64,000 bases of DNA from assembly GCF_900019265.1 (NCBI RefSeq), contig NZ_CYGX02000025.1, positions 977-64,976 of the forward strand, written 5' to 3'. The stretch comes from Paraburkholderia ribeironis. GTDB lineage: Bacteria; Pseudomonadota; Gammaproteobacteria; Burkholderiales; Burkholderiaceae. The notes below the pieces were generated by a model, which was not told where the DNA came from, did no database searches, and was given only the letters and a program-made list of their open reading frames with translations. Both the position numbers and the translations under genes were made by a program. Within the stretch, counting starts at the first letter, position 1. Each line of letters opens with the position of its first letter. This document shows, in pieces, positions 8,628-18,834 of this stretch.

Positions 8628-10565
8628 TCATCCCACCGCCGATTCGCAATCCCCCGCAGCCTCCTGCGCCCCCGCAGAATCGCCATCACGCGCCCCAATC
8701 AGATGCGTCATAGCCGCCCTCAAACGGCCATTGGGAACCGGCTTGTGCAGAAGCACCAGCCCACTTGCCTGATATGCCTCCACCAGACGCCCAGCGGCCG
8801 TATCGCCGGTGATCAGCATCGCCGGAATCGCTTCGTTGTATTCCGCGCGCAGCTTTTCGATTGCCTCGATGCCGTTCTCGCCATTGCGCAGACGGAAATC
8901 GCAAATCAGCAGATCGGGCCGCACCTCGTGCGTCGCGAGAAGCTGGATGGCCTCGTCTGCAGAAGCGGCCGCGACGACCTCGTAGCCCCAGCCGGTCAGC
9001 AGGCTCGACATCCCGGCACGGATGGCCTGTTCGTCATCGACGACCACGACAAGTCCCGCTGCCGCGATACGGTTGACCTCATCGGCGGATGCCTCCGGCG
9101 CACCCGGCTCGCGCTGGGACCGCTCGATCGCAACCTCGAAGCACGATCCTCGCCCAGGCTCCGAGCGCAGCGTGACCCTGCATGCCAGCAGGTCGGTCAC
9201 CCGGCGCACGATCGCGAGGCCGAGACCCAGCCCCTTTGTACGATCGCGTTCAGGATTGCCGAGCTGGTGATACTCCTGGAACACGCGCTCATGCTGATCG
9301 GGTGGAATACCGCGCCCGGTGTCCCAGATCTGTACCGCAACATGTGAACCTCTGCGCCGGCAGCCGACGACGATCCGTCCGCGATCGGTGTAGCGCACCG
9401 CATTGGAGACCAGGTTGCGTATCACGCGCTCGACCAGGATCGGATCGGAGTCGACGATTGCGCTGCACGGAACACATGAAAGCGCGACTCCCTTGGCTGA
9501 GGCTTCACCTGCGTGGTCGCGGCAGGCGCGAGCCAGAACGGCGCCAATCGCAAACGGACGGCGATGCACTTCCACGACTCCCGCATCGAGCTTCGAGATA
9601 TCCAGCAGGGCCGTGAACAAGCCGTCCATGGCGTTGGTGGATGCATCGATCTGCCCCACGAGGTGCTCGACTTCCGGCGACATCGGCATGTCGCGCAGCG
9701 CGCCGACAAACAGGCTCAGCGCATGAACAGGCTGGCGCAGATCATGACTGGCTGCGGCCAGAAAACTGGATTTGGCGCGGCTGGCGTCTTCGGCGATCTC
9801 CTTTTGGCGTCGCAGGTCGATGGCCAGTTCTTCAGCAATCTCCTTTTGACGCCTGAGGTCGACGGCCAGCAGCTCGGTGACCTGACGCTCATGCTCGGTC
9901 GCCAGCTCGGCTGCGATGCGCTCGACAAACATCCGGGAAATGAGCAGAAACGCGGACGTCAGCATGACGCCGTACAGGATCACAAAGGCGATCATCAGGC
10001 CGCGGTTTATATAGTCAACTCCCAGTGCGATTAAACACGAGGATGGGATCATCACGCCCAGCCAGACGGCGGATATGAGCGGGACGGTAATACTGGCCAG
10101 CACGCCCGCGGCGATGAGCCCTGGCACGAACGACAGCAGCAGGATGCGATCCTCTCCGCTGTAGGCAAGCGGCGCACTCAGATACAGCCCGGTTACCCAG
10201 CAAATGGCGGTAAGGGCACACCAGAATGCGGAACCCCAAAGGTCGTGTGTCGTGTAACCGTTCTTGCGAAACGCGCTGCGCCGGTCGATGCGCCGCAATG
10301 CGTGGCCGGCCCAGCCGGCCTGGCAGACGAAGTATATGAAGCACCAGATGGCCGTGCCGCGCAGTGGCAGCGCGGGCCAGAGCAGCAACACCAGTCCCGC
10401 CACCGACAGGCTGTTGGTAACGCCGAAAATCGGCACGATCAGGAACAGGGCTCGCAATTGCCAGTTGAGCAGACGCGATCGGGCAGCAGCATCCGCGTCC
10501 GGGAGCGTCCAGCATGCGCTTAGTTGTCTCCACATCCTGTTGACGAGGTTGTTTGTCTCCGGCAT
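8628..10565 (-). CDS. Hybrid sensor histidine kinase/response regulator
   Basis: This 645-residue membrane kinase has, in order: about six hydrophobic segments (roughly residues 30-210), a coiled-coil signalling helix (about 225-262), a HisKA domain with the H-box SFLAAASHDLRQPVHAL, an HATPase domain (N-box NLVSNAVRYT, G boxes DTGRGIP and GLGLGLAIV), and a C-terminal receiver with VVVDDE and the phospho-acceptor Asp in LLICDFRL. There is no separate output domain. The signalling helix holds a 14-residue duplication. The ATG at 10565 is used; an in-frame TTG at 10598 would add 11 residues. The signal sensed is unknown. Confidence 0.92.
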   Translation of the reverse strand: MPETNNLVNRMWRQLSACWTLPDADAAARSRLLNWQLRALFLIVPIFGVTNSLSVAGLVLLLWPALPLRGTAIWCFIYFVCQAGWAGHALRRIDRRSAFRKNGYTTHDLWGSAFWCALTAICWVTGLYLSAPLAYSGEDRILLLSFVPGLIAAGVLASITVPLISAVWLGVMIPSSCLIALGVDYINRGLMIAFVILYGVMLTSAFLLISRMFVERIAAELATEHERQVTELLAVDLRRQKEIAEELAIDLRRQKEIAEDASRAKSSFLAAASHDLRQPVHALSLFVGALRDMPMSPEVEHLVGQIDASTNAMDGLFTALLDISKLDAGVVEVHRRPFAIGAVLARACRDHAGEASAKGVALSCVPCSAIVDSDPILVERVIRNLVSNAVRYTDRGRIVVGCRRRGSHVAVQIWDTGRGIPPDQHERVFQEYHQLGNPERDRTKGLGLGLAIVRRVTDLLACRVTLRSEPGRGSCFEVAIERSQREPGAPEASADEVNRIAAAGLVVVVDDEQAIRAGMSSLLTGWGYEVVAAASADEAIQLLATHEVRPDLLICDFRLRNGENGIEAIEKLRAEYNEAIPAMLITGDTAAGRLVEAYQASGLVLLHKPVPNGRLRAAMTHLIGARDGDSAGAQEAAGDCESAVG

Positions 10566-10819
10566 ATCCGAGGGCCATTGAATTATTCGGAATCCCAATA
10601 GCGTGCGCTGTCACCGAGCCGCCAGTATATGACGCTGCAAGTTCGCGCCGACTCGGCTCCGGGTTGGAAAGGTGGTGGATTCCACGGCAACCCGTATTGG
10701 GCCACGCAAGCATCGCGACCGGCGAGCGCGGCTCCCGAAGCCTAAAATGGATTGCACGACAGCGTAAGCAAGCCTACTGCGCTGCGCCGCGAGAAGCCTG
10801 TGAATAAGGGGAAGACAGC

Positions 10820-12577
10820 GTGCCGGGGCATGACGAAAACGAACAAAGCGCACTGCGCCGCCAGCGTACATTCAACACGCCCCGAAGGAAGCCCCCTTGG
10901 GGGGCGCCCCGCAGGAAGCCCCCTTGCGGCCCCCCCGGAAGGAAGCCCCCTTGGGGGACGTTCCGCGAGAAGTTCTCCTGGGGGACAGCGAGACATTTTT
11001 TCGTGCTGTGCTGCGTCACGGCATTCCTGACCGCCTGCGTCACCAAACCACCAGCCATCGCATTCGACCGGCAGCTTACGCATGCATTGCCCGCTACGCA
11101 AACCACCCCGCTGCGTACCGCGCTCGCGCCGCTTGAAGCCGCGCATCCGAACCAGTCGGGGTTCCGTGTGCTGGCGAACGGCACCGATGCGCTGCAGATG
11201 CGCATCGCGCTTGCGCGCGCCGCGACCCGGACCCTCGACATGCAGTACTACATCGCCAACGAGGACACCACCGGCAAACTGCTGCTCGGCGCCGCGCTGT
11301 ACGCAGCCGATCACGGCGTGCGAGTGCGCATGCTGGTCGACGATCTGAACTTCAAGGACATCGATCGCATGATGGCGGGCCTGGACTCGCACGACAACAT
11401 CGAGATTCGCGTCTTCAATCCGTTCGGCAGCGCGCAGCAAAGCATGTTCGAACGCGCCACGAATCTGTTCACGCAGATCGACCACTTCACGCGCCGCATG
11501 CATAACAAGGCGATGATCGCGGACAACCAGCTGGCAATCGTCGGTGGCCGCAATCTCGGCGACGAATATTTCAGCGCGAGCGAAACGCTGCAATTCCGCG
11601 ATCTCGACGTGCTGGCCGCCGGCCCGATTACCGCCGACATCTCGGCCAGTTTCGACGACTACTGGAACAGCAGCATCGCCTATCCGTTGCGAGTCCTGAA
11701 CAAGCAGAAATTCGACCCGAAGGAACTCGACCAGACGCGCGACGAGTTGCGCGCACATTGGCGCGCCAACGCCGATCCGTACAACGCGAAGCCGCTGAAC
11801 GCCACACCGCTCGCTGCACAGATCGCCAGCGAGCAACTCGGCCTGACCTGGGCGCCTGCCGAATTCAAGGCCGACCTGCCGGAGAAGATCGAACATCCTT
11901 CACCGGACTACGTCAGCCCGCCAATGCAGCGGCTCGTCGAACTGATGCGCGACGCGCGCCACGACTTCCTGATCGTGTCGCCCTACCTCGTCCCGCATGA
12001 TGCGGGCGTGAAGGCGGCCGGCGAGTTGACGCACCGCAGCGTGCGCATCGCCGTGCTGACCAATTCGCTTGCCGCGACCGATGCGGTCGCCGTGCAGGCG
12101 GGCTACGCTCCGTATCGCGTGCCGTTGTTGCGGCAAGGCGTCGAGTTGTACGAATTCAAGCCAGTCCAGAACACGCCGAATCCGGACGTGGCCGGCTCGA
12201 GTTCGCGCGCCAGCCTGCATGCGAAGACCTATGTGATCGACCGCCAGATTCTGGTGATCGGCTCGATGAATCTCGATCCGCGCTCGGCCCATCTGAACAC
12301 CGAACTGGCGCTGGTGATCCATAGTCCGCCGCTCGCGGCCCAGGTGGCGCGGATCTTCGAACACGCCACGTCGCCCGAGGAAAGCTATCGCGTCACCCTC
12401 GCCGACGACGCCCAGCTCCCCTATCTGCGCTCGATCGGCGCGCCGCTTTCGCCGCTGGTGTGGAACGACGTCGAGAACGGGGTGCCGCGCCAATACATTT
12501 TCGACCCGCAGGCGGGTTTGTACCGGAACGCGCTAACGGGTCTATTCTCCCTATTGCCCGTCAACGCAGAACTTTGA
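10820..12577 (+). CDS. Phospholipase D family lipoprotein (cardiolipin synthase C-like)
   Basis: This PLD-superfamily protein has two HKD motifs: HNKAMIADNQLAIVGGRN and HAKTYVIDRQILVIGSMN, the second followed by the family's serine/asparagine-rich region. Family members of this layout include ClsC-type cardiolipin synthases and YmdC-like periplasmic enzymes. A hydrophobic stretch ending in the lipobox LTAC (about residues 69-72) suggests a lipoprotein. Four 9-residue repeats (RRKPPWGAP-like) precede it, so the signal peptide would lie unusually far from the GTG at 10820. That GTG is supported by an upstream AAGGGGA. The true start is therefore uncertain. The gene ends 15 nt before fumC. Confidence 0.85.
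   Translation: MPGHDENEQSALRRQRTFNTPRRKPPWGAPRRKPPCGPPGRKPPWGTFREKFSWGTARHFFVLCCVTAFLTACVTKPPAIAFDRQLTHALPATQTTPLRTALAPLEAAHPNQSGFRVLANGTDALQMRIALARAATRTLDMQYYIANEDTTGKLLLGAALYAADHGVRVRMLVDDLNFKDIDRMMAGLDSHDNIEIRVFNPFGSAQQSMFERATNLFTQIDHFTRRMHNKAMIADNQLAIVGGRNLGDEYFSASETLQFRDLDVLAAGPITADISASFDDYWNSSIAYPLRVLNKQKFDPKELDQTRDELRAHWRANADPYNAKPLNATPLAAQIASEQLGLTWAPAEFKADLPEKIEHPSPDYVSPPMQRLVELMRDARHDFLIVSPYLVPHDAGVKAAGELTHRSVRIAVLTNSLAATDAVAVQAGYAPYRVPLLRQGVELYEFKPVQNTPNPDVAGSSSRASLHAKTYVIDRQILVIGSMNLDPRSAHLNTELALVIHSPPLAAQVARIFEHATSPEESYRVTLADDAQLPYLRSIGAPLSPLVWNDVENGVPRQYIFDPQAGLYRNALTGLFSLLPVNAEL
10883..10991 (+). repeat. 27-bp in-frame tandem repeat, four copies
   Basis: Four units of about 27 bp sit inside the 5' end of the phospholipase D gene. 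The first three share the core GGAAGCCCCCTTG; the fourth is degenerate (GCGAGAAGTTCTCCTGGGGG). Because 27 is divisible by three, each copy adds nine residues (RRKPPWGAP, RRKPPCGPP, GRKPPWGTF, REKFSWGTA) without shifting frame. Confidence 0.9.
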
Positions 12578-12592
12578 CCAGCGGAGTGGACC

Positions 12593-13993
<1,401 letters not shown>

Positions 13994-14194
13994 TCGGCGG
14001 GTGATCGGCGAAGGCGGCGGCCGGATGGCCCGGCCGCTCGCGCGACGCGCCCCCAGGCGCCCTGCCGGTTTGCGGCGCATGGCCGGCCATGCGAGCGGGA
14101 ACGTGAACGCGGTTCATGCGACCGGCGGCCGGCGCCCGCCGCTTGCAGGCGCCGTCTGGAGCCGCCGTTTGGACGCGCCGTTTGGACGCGCCGC

Positions 14195-14701
14195 CTAAAC
14201 CTTGCCTTGCGCCACTTCTTCCGGTTTCAGCTCGACAATCGCGTCGAGCGCTTCCTTCACATCCATCGCGTACTTGGCGAGGCGTTTCTGCTCATCCGTT
14301 TCCGGCACGAAAGCCGGCACCTGGACCGGATGGCCGTTCTCGTTGACGGCGACCATCACGACGAGGCAATCGGTGGTTTGCAGCAGTTCGCCGCCCTTCG
14401 GGTCGCCCGCCTGCACCGACACGTGAATGTGCATGCTGGTGCGGCCCGTGGCGACGACCCGCGCCCGCAATTCGACCAGATTGCCGACGAGGATCGGCCG
14501 GCGAAAGCGGATGTTGCCGACGCTGACCGTCACGCAATAGCGTCCCGACCACACCGCCGAGCACGCATAGGCGGTCTCGTCGATCCACTTCATCAGCGCG
14601 CCGCCGTGCACCTTGCCGCCGAAGTTGACCGAGCTCGGCTCGGCGAGAAAGCGGAAGGTGGTTTCCGAACGGTCCAGCGGCGCTACGGGCAGGGTGCTCA
14701 T
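14195..14701 (-). CDS. Acyl-CoA thioesterase, hotdog fold
   Basis: The 168-residue product is a single hotdog-fold thioesterase of the YciA/BFIT type. It shows VNFGGKVHGGALMKWIDETAY, where the Asp/Glu-rich helix carries the catalytic acid, followed by NIRFRRPILVGNLVELRARV. It would hydrolyse acyl-CoA to free acid and CoA in the cytoplasm. The ATG at 14701 has GGAG about 6 nt upstream and gives the family length; an open frame upstream to 14962 is not supported. It lies alone between fumC (convergent) and a tiny lipoprotein. Confidence 0.9.
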   Translation of the reverse strand: MSTLPVAPLDRSETTFRFLAEPSSVNFGGKVHGGALMKWIDETAYACSAVWSGRYCVTVSVGNIRFRRPILVGNLVELRARVVATGRTSMHIHVSVQAGDPKGGELLQTTDCLVVMVAVNENGHPVQVPAFVPETDEQKRLAKYAMDVKEALDAIVELKPEEVAQGKV

Positions 14702-14897
14702 CTTGACTCCGGTGAATCGGATGGATTGAAAGGGGCCGATTATACGAGCGCAATATTGGGCGCGTGGCGGGTTCGTTCGGCTCGCAACGCTGAATGTGTG
14801 CCCGTCGCGCGTGACGCCTTTCCGCGAGCTTTCCGCTGACGCACGGAACCGGCGCGAACCGGCACCGAACGCACACCGAGCCGCGGGTTCCGCGGGT

Positions 14898-15041
14898 TCA
14901 TTTGCGCACGCTGATGCCTTCGTCGATTGTCCCGTACATGCTGATGCTGCCGGTGCCCGCACCCGAGCCCGAACCGGCGCCGCCTTGTGCGCAGGCGGCC
15001 AACAGCAACACCGCTGCGGTGACGGCGAGAAGAGTTTTCAT
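14898..15041 (-). CDS. Small secreted lipoprotein, 47 residues
   Basis: This very short gene encodes a textbook lipoprotein precursor: MKTLLAVTAAVLLLAAC with lipobox LAAC (Cys17), then a Gly/Ser linker (QGGAGSGSGAGTG) and a short tail with SISMYGTIDEGISVRK. The mature part is about 31 residues. An AGGAA lies about 9 nt before the ATG. Codon use matches the genome. It resembles small lipoproteins I associate with Burkholderia relatives, but no function is known. It sits between a thioesterase gene and a divergent ArsR-like regulator. Confidence 0.75.
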   Translation of the reverse strand: MKTLLAVTAAVLLLAACAQGGAGSGSGAGTGSISMYGTIDEGISVRK

Positions 15042-15248
15042 GACCACGCGTTCCTGCAAAGACAGACTCTGATTCTAGCCTGGCGGACCGATCCGTCGCC
15101 GCTACACGGGCCGGGCATCGCGCCCGGCGGTTTTTCGTAGCGTCCGCATTGCATTGTTCAGGTTAAGCTGAAACATTGAATGACGCAGCCCGGTACAGTG
15201 GACTGCATGGCGGCTCGCGCCGCCCATCGGAAATATTGGAGACGCCAG

Positions 15249-15962
15249 ATGCCAGCGACGCTTGCAGACCAACAGAACCATTTCCCCGGCTTGAGCCATA
15301 TCGGCGCACTGCTCGCCGATCCCGGCCGTGCCGCGATGCTGTGGGCGCTGATGGACGGCAGCGCGCGCCCCGCCGGCGAACTGACGATGATCGCCGGACT
15401 CTCGCCGTCGGCGGCTAGCGCCCATCTGGCGCGCCTCACCGACGGCGGTTTGCTCGCGGTCGAAGAGCGCGGCCGGCATCGCTATTTCCGGATTGCGTCG
15501 TCTGAAATCGCGGCGGCGATCGAGGCGCTCGCCAACGTGGCGCAGCTCAGCGCGCCGCAACGCGCGGTGCCGCGTCCGGTACGCACTGTGCCGCTCGACA
15601 TGCGCTACGCCCGCACCTGCTACGACCATATGGCGGGCGAATTGTCCGTCCGGGTATTCGAACGGCTGCTCGACCGCGCTCTGCTGACGCTGCATGGCAC
15701 GGTGCTCGAACCCACGCCGGCCGGCACCGCCCACTTCGCCGCATGGGGCATCGATACCTCCGCGCAGAAAAGCCGCCGGCGCCGCTTCGCGTGCACGTGC
15801 CCCGACTGGAGCGAGCGGCGGCCGCATCTGGGCGGCGCACTCGGCGCCGCGTTGCTCGACTCATGGTCGGCGCATGGCTGGGTCGAGCGGACCGAGCGGC
15901 CACGAATCCTGCGTATCACGCCGGCTGGCCACCGTCATTTCGACGCGTTTCTGGCGGCATGA
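15249..15962 (+). CDS. ArsR-like winged-helix transcriptional regulator
   Basis: The 237-residue protein has an ArsR/SmtB-type winged helix (about residues 12-90: GLSHIGALLADPGRAAMLWALM, then GLSPSAASAHLARLTDGGLL and the wing RGRHRYFRI). A longer C-terminal domain ends with CTCPDWSERRPHLGGALG. The Cys/His/Asp cluster could bind a metal or a haem-like ligand, but the ligand is not known. The ATG at 15249 is chosen because GGAG lies 7 nt upstream; an upstream ATG at 15180 would add 23 unlike residues. No obvious target gene is adjacent. Confidence 0.85.
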   Translation: MPATLADQQNHFPGLSHIGALLADPGRAAMLWALMDGSARPAGELTMIAGLSPSAASAHLARLTDGGLLAVEERGRHRYFRIASSEIAAAIEALANVAQLSAPQRAVPRPVRTVPLDMRYARTCYDHMAGELSVRVFERLLDRALLTLHGTVLEPTPAGTAHFAAWGIDTSAQKSRRRRFACTCPDWSERRPHLGGALGAALLDSWSAHGWVERTERPRILRITPAGHRHFDAFLAA

Positions 15963-16143
15963 ATCATCGGCCGCCACCTGACGTAGCCGCGAAAATTCCG
16001 CAGTCAACCGCTGCGACGCGTCAGCGAGACCTTTTGTTACAGGCCCGTATGATGGCCTTACAAAAGTGCGCGTCTTGAAACAGGCACGACGGGTAAAGTG
16101 ACTTACGGACCGAGCAGATTGCCGCGTCCGTTGGAGATAAATC

Positions 16144-18705
16144 ATGAGAACCGTCACCCCACGCCCGCGCTCGGGATACCGCCCCGCCCGCTACACACTG
16201 ATCGCCGCTGCGGTGTTCCTGTGCGCCGCGCAGACCGCACTGGCGCAGGACATCCAGCCGACGCCCCGGGCCGCGACCGCGACTCAGGACACCGACCCGC
16301 CTGGCCGCATCGCGCGTCTGAACTACACCGCCGGCACCGTCACCACCGAACCCGCCGGCGCCACCGACTGGTCGTACGCGCAGATCAACCGCCCGCTCAC
16401 CACCGGCGACCAGCTCTGGAACGATCAGAACGCGCGCTCCGAGCTGCACATCGGCTCGACCGCGGTGCGCCTCGGCCAGTCCACCAGCCTCGACGTGCTC
16501 AACCTCGACGACAGCAGCGCGCAACTGAAAGTCGCGCAGGGTACGTTGTCGACGCGCGTGCGCGAACTTGCGCCCGGCTCGTCCTACGAAATCGACACGC
16601 CGAATCTCGCCGTCGGCGTGAACGAACCCGGCGACTATCGGGTCGACGTCGCGCCCGACGGCAGCAGCACCACCGTCACCGTGCGCAGCGGCAGCGCGAC
16701 CGTGTACGGCGACAGCGGCCAGCTGCCGGTGGCGGCCGGCCGGCAGATCCGCTTCGGCGGTACCAACCTGCAACAGCTTGCCGACAATCAGGTTCCCGGC
16801 CTCGACAGCCTCGATCAGTGGGCCGTGAGCCGTGATGCCGCGGAAGACCACTCGGTGTCGGCACGCTACGTGTCGCGCGACGTCCCCGGCTACCAGGACC
16901 TGGATGCGAACGGCACGTGGCAGGACAGCCCGCAATACGGCGAAGTGTGGGTGCCGCGCGCCACGCCCGCCGGCTGGGCGCCGTACCACGACGGCCATTG
17001 GGTCTGGCAGGCGCCGTGGGGCTGGACCTGGGTCGATGACGAGCCGTGGGGCTTCGCGCCCTATCACTACGGCCGCTGGGCTCAGCTCGACGACTCGTGG
17101 GCGTGGGTGCCGGGCCCGATCGTGGCCGACGCGCCGCCCGTCTACGCGCCCGCGCTGGTCGCCTTCGTCGGCGACGACGAAGGCGGCGGCGGGGCCGATT
17201 GGGGTGTGAATCTGGCGATCGGCGGGGTCGTGGCGGCCGGCGTCGCGTGGTTCCCGCTCGGCCCGGGCGAACCGTGGCATCCGCATTGGCGCGATCACGA
17301 TCACTGGAGCGCGGGCTACTACAACCGCGTCAACCGGACGACGACCATCAACAACTACAACGTGACTAACATCCACAACACGTACGTCAACTATCGGGCG
17401 CGCGGCGGCCTGACGGCCGTGCCGGCGACCGCGTTCGTGCATGGCCAGCCGGTCGGACGCTTCGCGCAGCAGGTCGATCCGCGCCAATGGCACAGCGCGC
17501 GGATCAACCCCGGCGGCGTAGGCATCGCGCCGGTACGCGAGAGCTTTGGGTCAGGTATGCGCAACGCGAACTACCGGCCGCCGGCGAGTGTCGTCGCGCG
17601 TCCGGTGGTCGCCACGCGTAATCCGGTCGTGCCGGCCGCTTATCACGACAGACTCGCCCAGCGTTTCGCGCAAGGCGGCGGGCGAGTGCCAGGCGGCGGC
17701 GAGCCGATCGTGCGCACCGCGGTGCCGGCGCATATGGCTGGCGGCGGCGCGCTGCCGATGCAGAACGTGCGGGTGGTCCAGTCGCATATTGCTGCCCATC
17801 CGCCGGGCGCGACTGCGGGCGCGCCAGTGCCGGGCACGCCTGGCGGCATGCAGCAGGCCGGGCCGCGGCCGGGCGCGGAGCCCGGTCAGTTGCCGCGCGG
17901 CGCAGAATCGCAAGCGCGGCCGGCCGTGCCGCCGCCGATGGTCAACAATCAGCGCGCGCCGCAGTCTGGCGAGATGGGGCGCCAGTCGAATGGCGTGCCG
18001 CGGCCGCCGCAGGCGGGCGGCGGCAATCCGGCGGCGTTCGCACAGCAACATGGTGGCCCGCAGCCGGCAAGTCAGCAGCCAGGCGCCACCGGCGGCCACG
18101 AGCCGGCATGGACGCGGCCGCACACGCCAATGGCCCAGCAAGCACAACCGGGTCAACAGCGGGCTCAACAGTTCGGTGGCCCGCAGGAGCAGGCTGGACG
18201 GCCGGGCTTCGGGCAACAGCCGGGCGCACAGGCCAACGCGGCGATGCAGCAGCATGGCGTACCGCGTCCGGTGGAGAACCCGGCGGCGCAGCAGCAGGCG
18301 CGTCAGCAGGCGTTTCCTGCGCAGCAGCAGATGTCGACGCAACGTCAGCCTGAGCCGCAGGTGCCACGGCCTGCGGAAGTTCAGCAGCAGCAACAGGCGC
18401 GTCCTGAGCCGCGGCCGGCGCCGATTCCGCAGGCGCAGCAGCCACGCCCGGAACCGCGTCCACAGCAGATGCAGCAGCCGCGCTTCGAGCCACCCCCGCA
18501 GCAGATGCAGCAGCCGCGCCCTGAACCGCGTCCGCAGCAGGTGCAGCAGCCGCGCCCTGAACCGCGCCCACAGCAGGTGCAGCAGTCGCGTCCTGAGCCG
18601 CGTCCACAGCCGGTGCAGCAGCCGCGCCCCGAACCACGGCCGCAGCAACAACACGCCGAACAGCATTCGGGCGGCGGCAACCACGACGAACATCACAAAG
18701 GCTGA
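16144..18705 (+). CDS. FecR/DUF6600-type exported proline- and glutamine-rich protein
   Basis: This 853-residue exported protein begins with a signal peptide (cut near AQTALAQ, residue about 35). A FecR-like domain follows (about 55-190: PPGRIARLNYTAGTV, SELHIGSTAVRLGQ). A Trp-rich section (about 245-330) has repeated YxxGHWVW/GRWAQL-type motifs typical of DUF6600. The C-terminal half is low-complexity Pro/Gln/Arg, ending in six 12-residue repeats. GGAGA precedes the ATG by 6 nt. The family is common in Burkholderiales and poorly characterised; a cell-envelope or surface role is inference. A hairpin terminator follows. Confidence 0.88.
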   Translation: MRTVTPRPRSGYRPARYTLIAAAVFLCAAQTALAQDIQPTPRAATATQDTDPPGRIARLNYTAGTVTTEPAGATDWSYAQINRPLTTGDQLWNDQNARSELHIGSTAVRLGQSTSLDVLNLDDSSAQLKVAQGTLSTRVRELAPGSSYEIDTPNLAVGVNEPGDYRVDVAPDGSSTTVTVRSGSATVYGDSGQLPVAAGRQIRFGGTNLQQLADNQVPGLDSLDQWAVSRDAAEDHSVSARYVSRDVPGYQDLDANGTWQDSPQYGEVWVPRATPAGWAPYHDGHWVWQAPWGWTWVDDEPWGFAPYHYGRWAQLDDSWAWVPGPIVADAPPVYAPALVAFVGDDEGGGGADWGVNLAIGGVVAAGVAWFPLGPGEPWHPHWRDHDHWSAGYYNRVNRTTTINNYNVTNIHNTYVNYRARGGLTAVPATAFVHGQPVGRFAQQVDPRQWHSARINPGGVGIAPVRESFGSGMRNANYRPPASVVARPVVATRNPVVPAAYHDRLAQRFAQGGGRVPGGGEPIVRTAVPAHMAGGGALPMQNVRVVQSHIAAHPPGATAGAPVPGTPGGMQQAGPRPGAEPGQLPRGAESQARPAVPPPMVNNQRAPQSGEMGRQSNGVPRPPQAGGGNPAAFAQQHGGPQPASQQPGATGGHEPAWTRPHTPMAQQAQPGQQRAQQFGGPQEQAGRPGFGQQPGAQANAAMQQHGVPRPVENPAAQQQARQQAFPAQQQMSTQRQPEPQVPRPAEVQQQQQARPEPRPAPIPQAQQPRPEPRPQQMQQPRFEPPPQQMQQPRPEPRPQQVQQPRPEPRPQQVQQSRPEPRPQPVQQPRPEPRPQQQHAEQHSGGGNHDEHHKG
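18436..18651 (+). repeat. 36-bp in-frame tandem repeat, six copies
   Basis: Six 36-bp units encode the 12-residue repeat QQPRPEPRPQQM/V at the C terminus of the DUF6600-type protein. Individual copies differ by a few codons (for example RFEPPP in unit 2 and SRPEPRPQP in unit 5), so the array is not freshly expanded. Confidence 0.9.
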
Positions 18706-18764
18706 GCGCGGCATATCCGAGCGCCCTCCCCTGGTTTGCCAATCGATGTAACCCGCTGCAGCAT

Positions 18765-18799
18765 GAAAAAAACCCGCGTTCTCGCGAACGCGGGTTTTT
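18765..18799. terminator. Bidirectional rho-independent terminator
   Basis: An 11-bp perfect stem (AACCCGCGTTC, loop TCGC, GAACGCGGGTT) has an A-run on its left and a T-run on its right. It lies between the convergent DUF6600-type gene and thyA and can stop transcription from both sides. Confidence 0.92.
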
Positions 18800-18834
18800 C
18801 TTTCGAGCCGGCAAGGCGGCCCGCCGATGCGCGC

